A DNA stretch of 64,000 nucleotides from Harmonia axyridis (lineage: Eukaryota; Arthropoda; Insecta; Coleoptera; Coccinellidae), in assembly GCF_914767665.1 (NCBI RefSeq), contig NC_059504.1, forward strand, positions 23,600,001-23,664,000. The letters run 5' to 3'. Positions 35,617 to 48,669 of this stretch are shown piece after piece. Both the position numbers and the translations under genes were made by a program. The notes beneath the pieces were generated by a model that saw nothing but the letters and a program-made list of their open reading frames with translations, did not search any database and was not told where the DNA came from. Within the stretch, counting starts at the first letter, position 1. Each line of letters begins with the position of its first letter.

Positions 35617-36406
35617 ATGGCTTACGAACACGTAAATCCAGAAGTAGAATTGAAGGTGAAGGAGGAAGATTTAGAAATTACTGAGGAGTTTATTGAACCA
35701 AACGGAAATATTATTGCAAGAGAAACTGGCAGAACATATTACGAGGCCAATAATATGAAACTGGAAAGTGATGTTGGAGAGAAAGATAGAAATGAAACTC
35801 AGGAAAAATTCGAGTGTTGTTTGTGTGAATTTTCGACAATCTGGATAGGCAATATCAGGAGACATGTGAACATTGTGCATTTTAACAAAAAAGATTTCAA
35901 ATGCCGCCTTTGTGACTATATATCAAGTGATAGTAATACGGTTTTACAACATATGAGTGATGTACATTTCAAATTGAAAAAATTCCAATGCCATCTTTGT
36001 GAATATTCGACGAGTCGAAAAACTAATTTGAAACGTCACATAACAACTGTACATTTGAATTTGAAAAAATTTAAATGTGAAGAATGTGCTTATGCCACAA
36101 ATTTGAGTAGTTCGTTGAAATATCACATACAGAAAGTACATTCAGATACGGAAACATATCCAAAACCTAGAAACTACAAATGTAATGTATGTGAATTGTC
36201 TACAACTTCAAGAAAAGATTTGAACAAACAAGATTAAAGACTATCAATGTGATATATGTGAATATAAGGCGAGCAGAAAAACTCATTTAAAAAGTCATAT
36301 GGAAAATATTCATTCGACTAAAAAGTGCAAATTATGCGATTTCAGTACAACTGAGCAATGGACTTTAAGAAGACAGGTGAAAGACTTACATCCAGAAAAA
36401 CTGTAG
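35617..36406 (+). pseudogene. ZF copy 14: C2H2 gene with a 20 bp deletion
   Basis: Twenty bases covering the finger 5 histidine region are missing near 36230 (aacaaaca joins agattaaag). The frame ends at 36235-36237 after about 206 residues, with fingers 1-4 whole. The remaining downstream part is otherwise preserved to the normal stop at 36404-36406, but the first histidine codon of finger 7 is changed to CAG, a second lesion that may follow loss of constraint. K199R precedes the break. Confidence 0.92.
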
Positions 36407-37917
36407 AAAAACATCTATTAAAATTGGAGAGAATTTGTGAAGCAATTTGTTCATATTCAACTAGAATAATAAATTTGTATATATGTAAATATTTTATGTT
36501 TTATTTTATTTTTTTAATATAAATGAGAATGAAATTAAATTTATATCTTTTTTCAAGCAATACAAATTTGGAGTAAGGTAAATGTCCCAATTATCGACAC
36601 AATAGCGTGAGTAAGAATGACAAAGAGTCTTCAATTACTAAAACAATTTTTATGTAGTTGCAATATAGAATTTCCCATTCTTTGAACCTTCATTTTCAAT
36701 ATACAGAAAAAAAAATCGTAAAATAGTAGAAATAATTTGAATAAAATGAATAAAATTCAGATGCCCCAATGGTCGACACCATTTAATTTTCCTGTGAAGA
36801 AATAAAAAAACAAACGAAGTAATACTTCTTCAACAAAAAGTATTCGTGAAGGTGCAAAAATCCTCGTCTTTGAATAGGATTTTTGTTGCCCCAGCACTAA
36901 TTATTCATGTTAAAATATTATTTAGTAACGTGTTTTTTCGAAGAATTCAAATGCCCTTATATTACTTACGAAAAATATTAAAAAAGTGAAAAATATGAAG
37001 GGGTGGTTCTGTATTTTTTACTTGTACATTTACCCAATTCTTAACTAAAATACAGAAAACAAGTACCTGCATAGATTTTTGCCTCTAGTGTCATCAAAGT
37101 CAAAACCATTCACACCAATTATCTGCAATCTTTAAAGAGATAAGGGAGAAACTTTCTTATAATTGAAAACCTTATTTTGTTATACAGTAATTGCAATGTA
37201 ATAGCTTTTAATTATATGCACATTTCCAATGGTTTTTATTTATTCTGAGGGGTCAAAGAAAACTCTTATGATATAAAAAATTATCTTATCTCGCTTGAGG
37301 CAGTTAGAATTTTACCAATACTTGTAAATGTATGAAATCAATTCATTTCTTCTCAATTCTTGGTATTCCTGCGAAAGAGATTACGTTATTGGTATATCGT
37401 GACACTTTCATTTGAAGGTCTTTCAAGTATATATTCAATGAAATAAATTATTGTAAGATCTAATTATACTGGGTGAATTGAAAGATTTTCATTCAATTCA
37501 GACTCATAGTTTTTCATTACGGTAATATTATTTTTCATTGTCATTGAAATTACAATAAATACCCAAACGTATTACCTTCAGCAAAAATATTATATTACAT
37601 TGTTACCAGTTTGCGATTACGCAATTCCTTACCTACGTTCGATAGTTTGCCTTTATTAAAACTTCGCCTTGCTGGTTATGCGCAGTGAGTTCGACATGAC
37701 CAAGCTTAATCCAGTCAATCAAGAAGAAGAATACACAAGCCAGGTTCTCTCTGGATCATAGACCAGAATTAACTAACTACCTACATTTTTGTACAAGAGA
37801 CAACCAGTTCATTTTCTGACCAAAAACAACGACCTCTACTACCGAAAGTTTATACACTTTGCTATAATTTTGATTTCATAATTATTTTTTACAGTATTGA
37901 ATTTATATATTGGAATA
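36407..37917 (+). repeat. Spacer with the shared 21 bp deletion (second of three)
   Basis: The accaatacttgtaaatg junction is at about 37323. It lacks the ggta tetramer. It has private changes (ttgaataggat, ttattcatg, ttagtaacg near 36875-36926). The acceptor-like tract before copy 15 reads aattattttttacag, with an interrupted T-run. No gene was seen. Confidence 0.85.
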
Positions 37918-38727
37918 ATGGCTTACGAACACGTAAATCCAGAAGTAGAATTGAAGGTGAAGGAGGAAGATTTAGAAATTACTGAGGAGTTTATTGAACC
38001 AAACGGAAATATTATTGCAAGAGAAACTGGCAGAACATATTACGAGGCCAATAATATGAAACTGGAAAGTGATGTTGGAGAGAAAGATAGAAATGAAACT
38101 CAGGAAAAATTCGAGTGTTGTTTGTGTGAATTTTCGACAATCTGGATAGGCAATATCAGGAGACATGTGAACATTGTACATTTTAACAAAAAAGATTTCA
38201 AATGCCGCCTTTGTGACTATATATCAAGTGATAGTAATACGGTTTTACAACATATGAGTGATGTACATTTCAAATTGAAAAAATTCCAATGCCATCTTTG
38301 TGAATATTCGACGAGTCGAAAAACTAATTTGAAACGTCACATAACAACTGTACATTTGAATTTGAAAAAATTTAAATGTGAAGAATGTGCTTATGCCACA
38401 AATTTGAGTAGTTCGTTGAAATATCACATACAGAAAGTACATTCAGATACGGAAACATATCCAAAACCTAGAAACTACAAATGTAATGTATGTGAATTGT
38501 CTACAACTTCAAAAAAAGATTTGAACAAACATATCAAAAGTGTTCATTTGAAGATTAAAGACTATCAATGTGATATATGTGAATATAAGGCGAGCAGAAA
38601 AACTCATTTAAAAAGTCATATGGAAAATATTCATTCGACTAAAAAGTGCAAATTATGCGATTTCAGTACAACTGAGCAATGGACTTTAAGAAGACATGTG
38701 AAAGACTTACATCCAGAAAAACTGTAG
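37918..38727 (+). CDS. ZF copy 15: seven-finger C2H2 protein, consensus sequence
   Basis: The protein is identical to copies 4, 11 and 21. It lies between two broken copies (14 and 16), which themselves share spacer deletions with it. Intact and broken genes are therefore mixed within one recently related block. One silent change (gtgcat to gtacat) lies near 38177. Confidence 0.92.
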   Translation: MAYEHVNPEVELKVKEEDLEITEEFIEPNGNIIARETGRTYYEANNMKLESDVGEKDRNETQEKFECCLCEFSTIWIGNIRRHVNIVHFNKKDFKCRLCDYISSDSNTVLQHMSDVHFKLKKFQCHLCEYSTSRKTNLKRHITTVHLNLKKFKCEECAYATNLSSSLKYHIQKVHSDTETYPKPRNYKCNVCELSTTSKKDLNKHIKSVHLKIKDYQCDICEYKASRKTHLKSHMENIHSTKKCKLCDFSTTEQWTLRRHVKDLHPEKL

Positions 38728-40242
38728 AAAAACATCTATTAAAATTGGAGAGAATTTGTGAAGCAATTTGTTCATATTCAACTAGAATAATAAATTTGTA
38801 TATATGTAAATATTTTATGTTTTATTTTATTTTTTTAATATAAATGAGAATGAAATTAAATTTATATCTTTTTTCAAGCAATACAAATTTGGAGTAATGT
38901 AAATGTCCCAATTATCGACACAATAGCGTGAGTAAGAATGACAAAGAGTCTTCAATTACGAAAACAATTTTTATGTAGTTGCAATAAAGAATTTCCCATT
39001 CTTTGAACCTTCATTTTCAATATACAGAAAAAAAAATCGTAAAATAGTAGAAATAATTTGAATAAAATGAATAAAATTCAGATGCCCCAATGGTCGACAC
39101 CATTTAATTTTCCTGTGAAGAAATAAAAAAACAAACGAAGTAATACTTCTTCAACAAAAAGTATTCGTGAAGGTGCAAAAATCCTCGTCTTTGAATCGGA
39201 TTTTTGTTGCCCCAGCACTAATTCTTCATGTTAAAATATTATTTAGCAACGTGTTTTTTCGAAGAATTCAAATGCCCTTATATTACTCACGAAAAATATT
39301 AAAAAAGTGAAAAATATGAAGGGGTGGTTCTGTATTTTTTACTTGTACATTTACCCAATTCTTAACTAAAATACAGAAAACAAGTACCTGCATAGATTTT
39401 TGCCTCTAGTGTCATCAAAGTCAAAACCATTCACACCAATTATCTGCAATCTTTAAAGAGATAAGGGAGAAACTTTCTTATAATTGAAAACCTTATTTTG
39501 TTATACAGTAATTGCAATGTAATAGCTTTTAATTATATGCACATTTCCAATGGTTTTTATTTATTCTGAGGGGTCAAAGAAAACTCTTATGATATAAAAA
39601 ATTATCTTATCTCGCTTGAGGCAGTTAGAATTTTACCAATACTTGTAAATGTATGAAATCAATTCATTTCTTCTCAATTCTTGGTATTCCTGCGAAAGAG
39701 ATTACGTTATTGGTATATCGTGACACTTTCATTTGAAGGTCTTTCAAGTATATATTCAATGAAATAAATTATTGTAAGATCTAGGTAATTATACTGGGTG
39801 AATTGAAAGATTTTCATTCAATTCAGACTCATGGTTTTTCATTACGGTAATATTATTTTTCATTGTCATTGAAATTACAATAAATACCCAAACGTATTAC
39901 CTTCAGCGAAAATATTATATTACATTGTTACCAGTTTGCGATTACGCAATTCCTTACCTACGTTCGATAGTTTGCCTTTATTAAAACTTCGCCTTGCTGG
40001 TTATGCGCAGTGAGTTCGACATGGCCAAGCTTAAGCCAGTCAATCAAGAAGAAGAATACACAAGCCAGGTTCTCTCTGGATCATAGACCAGAATTAACTA
40101 ACTACCTACATTTTTGTACAAGAGACAACCAGTTCCTTTTCTGACCAAAAACAACGACCTCTACTACCGAAAGTTTATACACTTTGCTATAATTTTGATT
40201 TCATAATTTTTTTTTACAGTATTGAATTTATATATTGGAATA
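38728..40242 (+). repeat. Spacer with the shared 21 bp deletion (third of three)
   Basis: The junction is at about 39644. It shares ggagtaatgtaaatg and attactcacg with the spacer after copy 13, three units upstream. That supports a three-unit exchange. No gene was seen. Confidence 0.85.
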
Positions 40243-41051
40243 ATGGCTTACGAACACGTAAATCCAGAAGTAGAATTGAAGGTGAAGGAGGAAGATTTAG
40301 AAATTACTGAGGAGTTTATTGAACCAAACGGAAATATTATTGCAAGAGAAACTGGCAGAACATATTACGAGGCCAATAATATGAAACTGGAAAGTGATGT
40401 TGGAGAGAAAGATAGAAATGAAACTCAGGAAAAATTCGAGTGTTGTTTGTGTGAATTTTCGACAATCTGGATAGGCAATATCAGGAGACATGTGAACATT
40501 GTGCATTTTAACAAAAAAGATTTCAAATGCCGCCTTTGTGACTATATATCAAGTGATAGTAATACGGTTTTACAACATATGAGTGATGTACATTTCAAAT
40601 TGAAAAAATTCCAATGCCATCTTTGTGAATATTCGACGAGTCGAAAAACTAATTTGAAACGTCACATAACAACTGTACATTTGAATTTGAAAAAATTTAA
40701 ATGTGAAGAATGTGCTTATGCCACAAATTTGAGTAGTTCGTTGAAATATCACATACAGAAAGTACATTCAGATACGGAAACATATCCAAAACCTAGAAAC
40801 TACAAATGTAATGTATGTGAATTGTCTACAACTTCAAAAAAGATTTGAACATACATATCAAAAGTGTTCATTTGAAGATTAAAGACTATCAATGTGATAT
40901 ATGTGAATATAAGGCGAGCAGAAAAACTCATTTAAAAAGTCATATGGAAAATATTCATTCGACTAAAAAGTGCAAATTATGCGATTTCAGTACAACTGAG
41001 CAATGGACTTTAAGAAGACATGTGAAAGACTTACATCCAGAAAAACTGTAG
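40243..41051 (+). pseudogene. ZF copy 16: C2H2 gene with the same 1-base frameshift as copy 13
   Basis: The A7 run is A6 near 40840, so the frame stops at 40846-40848. K204I is also present, as in copy 13, which lies 6948 bp (three units) upstream. A shared origin by duplication or conversion is more likely than two independent hits, though the site is a homopolymer. The 3' third is undamaged down to 41051. Confidence 0.92.
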
Positions 41052-42583
41052 AAAAACATCTATTAAAATTGGAGAGAATTTGTGAAGCAATTTGTTCATA
41101 TTCAACTAGAATAATAAATTTGTATATATGTAAATATTTTATGTTTTATTTTATTTTTTTAATATAAATGAGAATGAAATTAAATTTATATCTTTTTTCA
41201 AGCAATACAAATTTGGAGTAAGGTAAATGTCCCAATTATCGACACAATAGCGTGAGTAAGAATGACAAAGAGTCTTCAATTACGAAAACAATTTTTATGT
41301 AGTTGCAATATAGAATTTCCCATTCTTTGAACCTTCATTTTCAATATACAGAAAAAAAAATCGTAAAATAGTAGAAATAATTTGAATAAAATGAATAAAA
41401 TTCAGATGCCCCAATGGTCGACACCATTTAATTTTCCTGTGAAGAAATAAAAAAACAAACGAAGTAATACTTCTTCAACAATAAGTATTCGTGAAGGTGC
41501 AAAAATCCTCGTCTTTGAATCGGATTTTTGTTGCCCCAGCACTAATTCTTCATGTTAAAATATTATTTAGCAACGTGTTTTTTCGAAGAATTCAAATGCC
41601 CTTATATTACTTACGAAAAATATTAAAAAAGTGAAAAATATGAAGGGGTGGTTCTGTATTTTTTACTTGTACATTTACCCAATTCTTAACTTAAATACAG
41701 AAAACAAGTACCTGCATAGATTTTTGCCTCTAGTGTCATCAAAGTCAAAACCATTCACACCAATTATCTGCAATCTTTAAAGAGATAAGGGAGAAACTTT
41801 CTTATAATTGAAAACCTTATTTTGTTATACAGTAATTGCAATGTAATAGCTTTTAATTATATGCACATTTCCAATGGTTTTTATTTATTCTGAGGGGTCA
41901 AAGAAAACTCTTATGATATAAAAAATTATCTTATCTCGCTTGAGGCAGTTAGAATTTTACCAATACTTCTCAGAAATATACGGTAGGGTGTAAATGTATG
42001 AAATCAATTCATTTCTTCTCAATTCTTGGTATTCCTGCGAAAGAGCTTACGTTATTGGTATATCGTGACACTTTCATTTGAAGGTCTTTCAAGTATATAT
42101 TCAATGAAATAAATTATTGTAAGATCTAATTATACTGGGTGAATTGAAACATTTTCATTCAATTCAGACTCATAGTTTTTCATTACGGTAATATTATTTT
42201 TCATTGTCATTGAAATTACAATAAATACCCTAACGTATTACCTTCAGCGAAAATATTATATTACATTGTTACCAGTTTGCGATTACGCAATTCCTTACCT
42301 ACGTTCGATAGTTTGCCTTTATTAAAACTTCGCCTTGCTGGTTATGCGCAGTGAGTTCGACATGGCCAAGCTTAAGCCAGTCAATCAAGAAGAAGAATAC
42401 ACAAGCCAGGTTCTCTCTGGATCATAGACCAGAATTAACTAACTACCTACATTTTTGTACAAGAGACAACCAGTTCATTTTCTGACCAAAAACAACGACC
42501 TCTACTACCGAAAGTTTATACACTTTGCTATAATTTTGATTTCATAATTTTTTTTTACAGTATTGAATTTATATATTGGAATA

Positions 42584-43393
42584 ATGGCTTACGAACACGT
42601 AAATCCAGAAGTAGAATTGAAGGTGAAGGAGGAAGATTTAGAAATTACTGAGGAGTTTATTGAACCAAACGGAAATATTATTGCAAGAGAAACTGGCAGA
42701 ACATATTACGAGGCCAATAATATGAAACTGGAAAGTGATGTTGGAGAGAAAGATAGAAATGAAACTCAGGAAAAATTCGAGTGTTGTTTGTGTGAATTTT
42801 CGACAATCTGGATAGGCAATATCAGGAGACATGTGAACATTGTGCATTTTAACAAAAAAGATTTCAAATGCCGCCTTTGTGACTATATATCAAGTGATAG
42901 TAATACGGTTTTACAACATATGAGTGATGTACATTTCAAATTGAAAAAATTCCAATGCCATCTTTGTGAATATTCGACGAGTCGAAAAACTAATTTGAAA
43001 CGTCATATAACAACTGTACATTTGAATTTGAAGAAATTTAAATGTGAAGAATGTGCTTATGCCACAAATTTGAGTAGTTCGTTGAAATATCACATACAGA
43101 AAGTACATTCAGATACGGAAACATATCCAAAACCTAGAAACTACAAATGTAATGTATGTGAATTGTCTACAACTTCGAAAAAAGATTTGAACAAACATAT
43201 CAAAAGTGTTCATTTGAAGATTAAAGACTATCAATGTGATATATGTGCATATAAGGCGAGCAGAAAAACTCATTTAAAAAGTCATATGGAAAATATTCAT
43301 TCGACTAAAAAGTGCAAATTATGCGATTTCAGTACAACTGAGCAATGGATTTTGAGAAGACATGTGAAAGACTTACATCCAGAAAAACTGTAG
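42584..43393 (+). CDS. ZF copy 17: seven-finger C2H2 protein
   Basis: Intact frame, all zinc ligands present. E222A follows the second cysteine of finger 6 and is shared with copy 20. T256I is at helix position +3 of finger 7, a predicted base-contact position, and is private. The upstream spacer has gaaagagcttacg, also shared only with the copy 20 unit. Confidence 0.9.
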   Translation: MAYEHVNPEVELKVKEEDLEITEEFIEPNGNIIARETGRTYYEANNMKLESDVGEKDRNETQEKFECCLCEFSTIWIGNIRRHVNIVHFNKKDFKCRLCDYISSDSNTVLQHMSDVHFKLKKFQCHLCEYSTSRKTNLKRHITTVHLNLKKFKCEECAYATNLSSSLKYHIQKVHSDTETYPKPRNYKCNVCELSTTSKKDLNKHIKSVHLKIKDYQCDICAYKASRKTHLKSHMENIHSTKKCKLCDFSTTEQWILRRHVKDLHPEKL

Positions 43394-44929
43394 AAAAACA
43401 TGTATTAAAATTGGAGAGAATTTGTGAAGCAATTTGTTCATATTCAACTAGAATAATAAATTTGTATATATGTAAATATTTTATGTTTTATTTTATTTTT
43501 TTAATATAAATGAGAATGAAATTAAATTTATATCTTTTTTCAAGCAATACAAATTTGGAGTAAGGTAAATGTCCCAATTATCGACACAATAGCGTGAGTA
43601 AGAATGACAAAGAGTCTTCAATTACGAAAACAATTTTTATGTAGTTGCAATATAGAATTTCCCATTCTTTGAACCTTCATTTTCAATATACAGAAAAAAA
43701 AATCGTAAAATAGTAGAAATAATTTGAATAAAATGAATAAAATTCAGATGCCCCAATGGTCGACACCATTTAATTTTCCTGTGAAGTAATAAAAAAACAA
43801 ACGAAGTAATACTTCTTCAACAAAAAGTATTCGTGAAGGTGCAAAAATCCTCGTCTTTGAATCGGATTTTTGTTGCCCCAGCACTAATTCTTCATGTTAA
43901 AATATTATTTAGCAACGTGTTTTTTCGAAGAATTCAAATGCCCTTATATTACTTACGAAAAATATTAAAAAAGTGAAAAATATGAAGGGGTGGTTCTGTA
44001 TTTTTTACTTGTACATTTACCCAATTCTTAACTAAAATACAGAAAACAAGTACCTGCATAGATTTTTGCCTCTAGTGTCATCAAAGTCAAAACCATTCAC
44101 ACCAATTATCTGCAATCTTTAAAGAGATAAGGGAGAAACTTTCTTATAATTGAAAACCTTATTTTGTTATACAGTAATTGCAATGTAATAGCTTTTAATT
44201 ATATGCACATTTCCAATGGTTTTTATTTATTCTGAGGGGTCAAAGAAAACTCTTATGATATAAAAAATTATCTTATCTCGCTTGAGGCAGTTAGAATTTT
44301 ACCAATACTTCTCAGAAATATACGGTAGGGTGTAAATGTATGAAATCAATTCATTTCTTCTCAATTCTTGGTATTCCTGCGAAAGAGATTACGTTATTGG
44401 TATATCGTGACACTTTCATTTGAAGGTCTTTCAAGTATATATTCAATGAAATAAATTATTGTAAGATCTAGGTAATTATACTGGGTGAATTGAAAGATTT
44501 TCATTCAATTCAGACTCATAGTTTTTCATTACGGTAATATTATTTTTCATTGTCATTGAAATTACAATAAATACCCAAACGTATTACCTTCAGCGAAAAT
44601 ATTATATTACATTGTTACCAGTTTGCGATTACGCAATTCCTTACCTACGTTCGATAGTTTGCCTTTATTAAAACTTCGCCTTGCTGGTTATGCACAGTGA
44701 GTTCGACATGGCCAAGCTTAAGCCAGTCAATCAAGAAGAAGAATACACAAGCCAGGTTCTCTCTGGATCATAGACCAGAATTAACTAACTACCTACATTT
44801 TTGTACAAGAGACAACCAGTTCATTTTCTGACCAAAAACAACGACCTCTACTACCGAAAGTTTATACACTTTGCTATAAATTTGATTTCATAATTTTTTT
44901 TTACAGTATTGAATTTATTTATTGGAATA

Positions 44930-45739
44930 ATGGCTTACGAACACGTAAATCCAGAAGTAGAATTGAAGGTGAAGGAGGAAGATTTAGAAATTACTGAGGA
45001 GTTTATTGAACCAAACGGAAATATTATTGCAAGAGAAACTGGCAGAACATATTACGAGGCCAATAATATGAAACTGGAAAGTGATGTTGGAGAGAAAGAT
45101 AGAAATGAAACTCTGGAAAAATTCGAGTGTTGTTTGTGTGAATTTTCGACAATCTGGATAGGCAATATCAGGAGACATGTGAACATTGTGCATTTTAACA
45201 AAAAAGATTTCAAATGCCGCCTTTGTGACTATATATCAAGTGATAGTAATACGGTTTTACAACATATGAGTGATGTACATTTCAAATTGAAAAAATTCCA
45301 ATGCCATCTTTGTGAATATTCGACGAGTCGAAAAACTAATTTGAAACGTCACATAACAACTGTACATATGAATTTGAAAAAATTTAAATGTGAAGAATGT
45401 GCTTATGCCACAAATTTGAGTAGTTCTTTGAAATATCACATACAGAAAGTACATTCAGATACGGAAACATATCCAAAACCTAGAAACTACAAATGTAATG
45501 TATGTGAATTGTCTACAACTTCAAAAAAAGATTTGAACATACATATCAAAAGTGTTCATTTGAAGATTAAAGACTATCAATGTGATATATGTGAATATAA
45601 GGCGAGCAGAAAAACTCATTTAAAAAGTCATATGGAAAATATTCATTCGACTAAAAAGTGCAAATTATGCGATTTCAGTACAACTGAGCAATGGACTTTA
45701 AGAAGACATGTGAAAGACTTACATCCAGAAAAACTGTAG
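44930..45739 (+). CDS. ZF copy 18: seven-finger C2H2 protein
   Basis: Intact frame. Changes are Q62L before finger 1, L147M in the finger 3-4 linker and K204I at finger 5 helix +6. The segment just before the ATG reads aatttatttattgg instead of aatttatatattgg, shared with copy 19. L147M is also shared with copy 19, so these adjacent units are close relatives. Confidence 0.9.
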   Translation: MAYEHVNPEVELKVKEEDLEITEEFIEPNGNIIARETGRTYYEANNMKLESDVGEKDRNETLEKFECCLCEFSTIWIGNIRRHVNIVHFNKKDFKCRLCDYISSDSNTVLQHMSDVHFKLKKFQCHLCEYSTSRKTNLKRHITTVHMNLKKFKCEECAYATNLSSSLKYHIQKVHSDTETYPKPRNYKCNVCELSTTSKKDLNIHIKSVHLKIKDYQCDICEYKASRKTHLKSHMENIHSTKKCKLCDFSTTEQWTLRRHVKDLHPEKL

Positions 45740-47709
45740 AAAAACATCTATTAAAATTGGAGAGAATTTGTGAAGCAATTTGTTCATATTCAACTAGAAT
45801 AATAAATTTGTATATATGTAAATATTTTATGTTTTATTTTATTTTTTAATATAAATGAGAATGAAATTAAATTTATATCTTTTTTCAAGCAATAGAAATT
45901 TGGAGTAAGGTAAATATCCCAATTATCGACACAATAGCGTGAGTAAGAATGACAAAGAGTCTTCAATTACGAAAACAATTTTTATGTAGTTGCAATATAG
46001 AATTTCCCATTCTTTGAACCTTCATTTTCAATATACAGAAAAAAAAATCGTAAAATAGTAGAAATAATTTGAATAAAATGAATAAAATTCAGATGCCCCA
46101 ATGGTCGACACCATTTAATTTTCCTGTGAAGAAATAAAAAAACAAACGAAGTAATACTTCTTCAACAAAAAGTATTCGTGAAGGTGCAAAAATCCTCGTC
46201 TTTGAATCGGATTTTTGTTGCCCCAGCACTAATTCTTCATGTTAAAATATTATTTAGCAACGTGTTTTTTCGAAGAATTCAAATGCCCTTATATTACTTA
46301 CGAAAAATATTAAAAAAGTGAAAAATATGAAGGGGTGGTTCTGTATTTTTTACTTGTACATTTACCCAATTCTTAACTTAAATACAGAAAACAAGTACCT
46401 GCATAGATTTTTGCCTCTAGTGTCATCAAAGTCAAAACCATTCACACCAATTATCTGCAATCTTTAAAGAGATAAGGGAGAAACTTTCTTATAATTGAAA
46501 ACCTTATTTTGTTATACAGTAATTGCAATGTAATAGCTTTTAATTATATGCACATTTCCAATGGTTTTTATTTATTCTGAGGGGTCAAAGAAAACTCTTA
46601 TGATATAAAAAATTATCTTATCTCGCTTGAGGCAGTTAGAATTTTACCAATACTTCTCAGAAATATACGGTAGGGTGTAAATGTATGAAATCAATTCATT
46701 TCTTCTCAATTCTTGGTATTCCTGCGAAAGAGATTACGTTATTGGTATATCGTGACACTTTCATTTGAAGGTCTTTCAAGTATATATTCAATGAAATAAA
46801 TTATTGTAAGATCTAGGTAATTATACTGGGTGAATTGAAAGATTTTCATTCAATTCAGACTCATAGTTTTTCATTACGGTAATATTATTTTTCATTGTCA
46901 TTGAAATTACAATAAATACCCAAACGTATTACCTTCAGCGAAAATATTATATTACATTGTTACCAGTTTGCGATTACGCAATTCCTTACCTACGTTCGAT
47001 AGTTTGCCTTTATTAAAACTTCGCCTTGCTGGTTATGCGCAGTGAGTTCGACATGGCCAAGCTTAAGCCAGTGAATCAAGAAGAAGAATACACAAGCCAG
47101 GTTCTCTCTGGATCATAGACCAGAATTAACTAACTACCTACATTTTTGTACAAGAGACAACCAGTTCATTTTCTGACCAAAAACAACGACCTCTACTACC
47201 GAAAGTTAATACACTTTGCTATAAATTTGATTTCATAATTTTTTTTTACAGTATTGAATTTATTTATTGGAATAATGGCTTACGAACACGTAAATCCAGA
47301 AGTAGAATTGAAGGTGAAGGAGGAAGATTTAGAAATTACTGAGGAGTTTATTGAACCAAACGGAAATATTATTGCAAGAGAAACTGGCAGAACATATTAC
47401 GAGGCCAATAATATGAAACTGGAAAGTGATGTTGGAGAGAAAGATAGAAATGAAACTCAGGAAAAATTCGAGTGTTGTTTGTGTGAATTTTCGACAATCT
47501 GGATAGGCAATATCAGGAGACATGTGAACATTGTGCATTTTAACAAAAAAGATTTCAAATGCCGCCTTTGTGACTATATATCAAGTGATAGTAATACGGT
47601 TTTACAACATATGAGTGATGTACATTTCAAATTGAAAAAATTCCAATGCCACCTTTGTGAATATTCGACGAGTCGAAAAACTAATTTGAAACGTCACATA
47701 ACAACTGTA

Positions 47710-48314
47710 CAGGGTGGGCAAATTTCGATGTTTTAGCACTACAACTTTTGAACCAGAGGAGATAGACAAAATCTGATACCCACTTCTCGATCTCTTTTTC
47801 TGAGAAACTAACAAGGGTAGTATTCATTTTTGGCCACCTTCTTTTGTTTTCGAGTTATAAGCGAAAATTGGAAAAATGGCGATATCGAAAAACATTTATA
47901 TCTCCGCTAATAGTGATGATAGAGCTCTGAAATTGAAACATTATACAGGCACTTTTTTACGTAGAATCCAGTGGCGTGCTCGTATTTCCAAAAGGGTTTT
48001 TAATTACGAAGCTATGACCCAAAGTTATGTTTTTTCAAATGGGAACACTAGATTTTTGTGTCATTTTCTGAAAGCTTGATTTCTCCTGATTTCAAAAATA
48101 TATAACATCGTATGATTCAGATCAATATAAATAATAGAAAATAGCCAAAAACCTCTTTTCACCTAAGAGTCTCAATATTTCTATGGTTTCAACTGTTGAT
48201 GAACACAGAAAAATTGAGCATTCTATAACAAGAGCAGTGTCCTTCCGTCAATCTGATTATTTCTATGCTTTTCACTTATTTCTACAAAATTCGAATCTAG
48301 ATATGTTTTATAAA
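47710..48314 (+). repeat. Left terminal inverted repeat of the foldback element
   Basis: About 605 bases pair with 48670-49261 at roughly 93-95% identity by eye. The outermost part is nearly perfect and divergence rises inward. A chance 67-codon frame (47876-48079) appears in mirror image in the other arm and reflects arm identity, not a gene. Confidence 0.85.
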
Positions 48315-48669
48315 TTTTTTATCTAAAAATGGATTTGGAAATAACGGAGAAACCACAAGATCGAATTTTTCAATCGGAAGAGTTGTATTGAGATGCATGT
48401 ATCAGGAGATTATTTACATAGGTCTCCAGAATCAATACGCACAAGTACCAATCCATTTTAAACAGCATATGAAACAATGCATATATGATTGAACTCAACA
48501 TTTTAATTATGAAGGGACAAACAAGAAATAATATTTAACCTAATAATGACAACAATTGCACAATGCACAGTCGACACCTCTTCTCGATATTTCAATAGAT
48601 GAATATTTGAAACTGTGTTCAAGCTACCTAGGAAACTTTTTCCAAGTTCGTTTATCTTTTCGAAACTAT

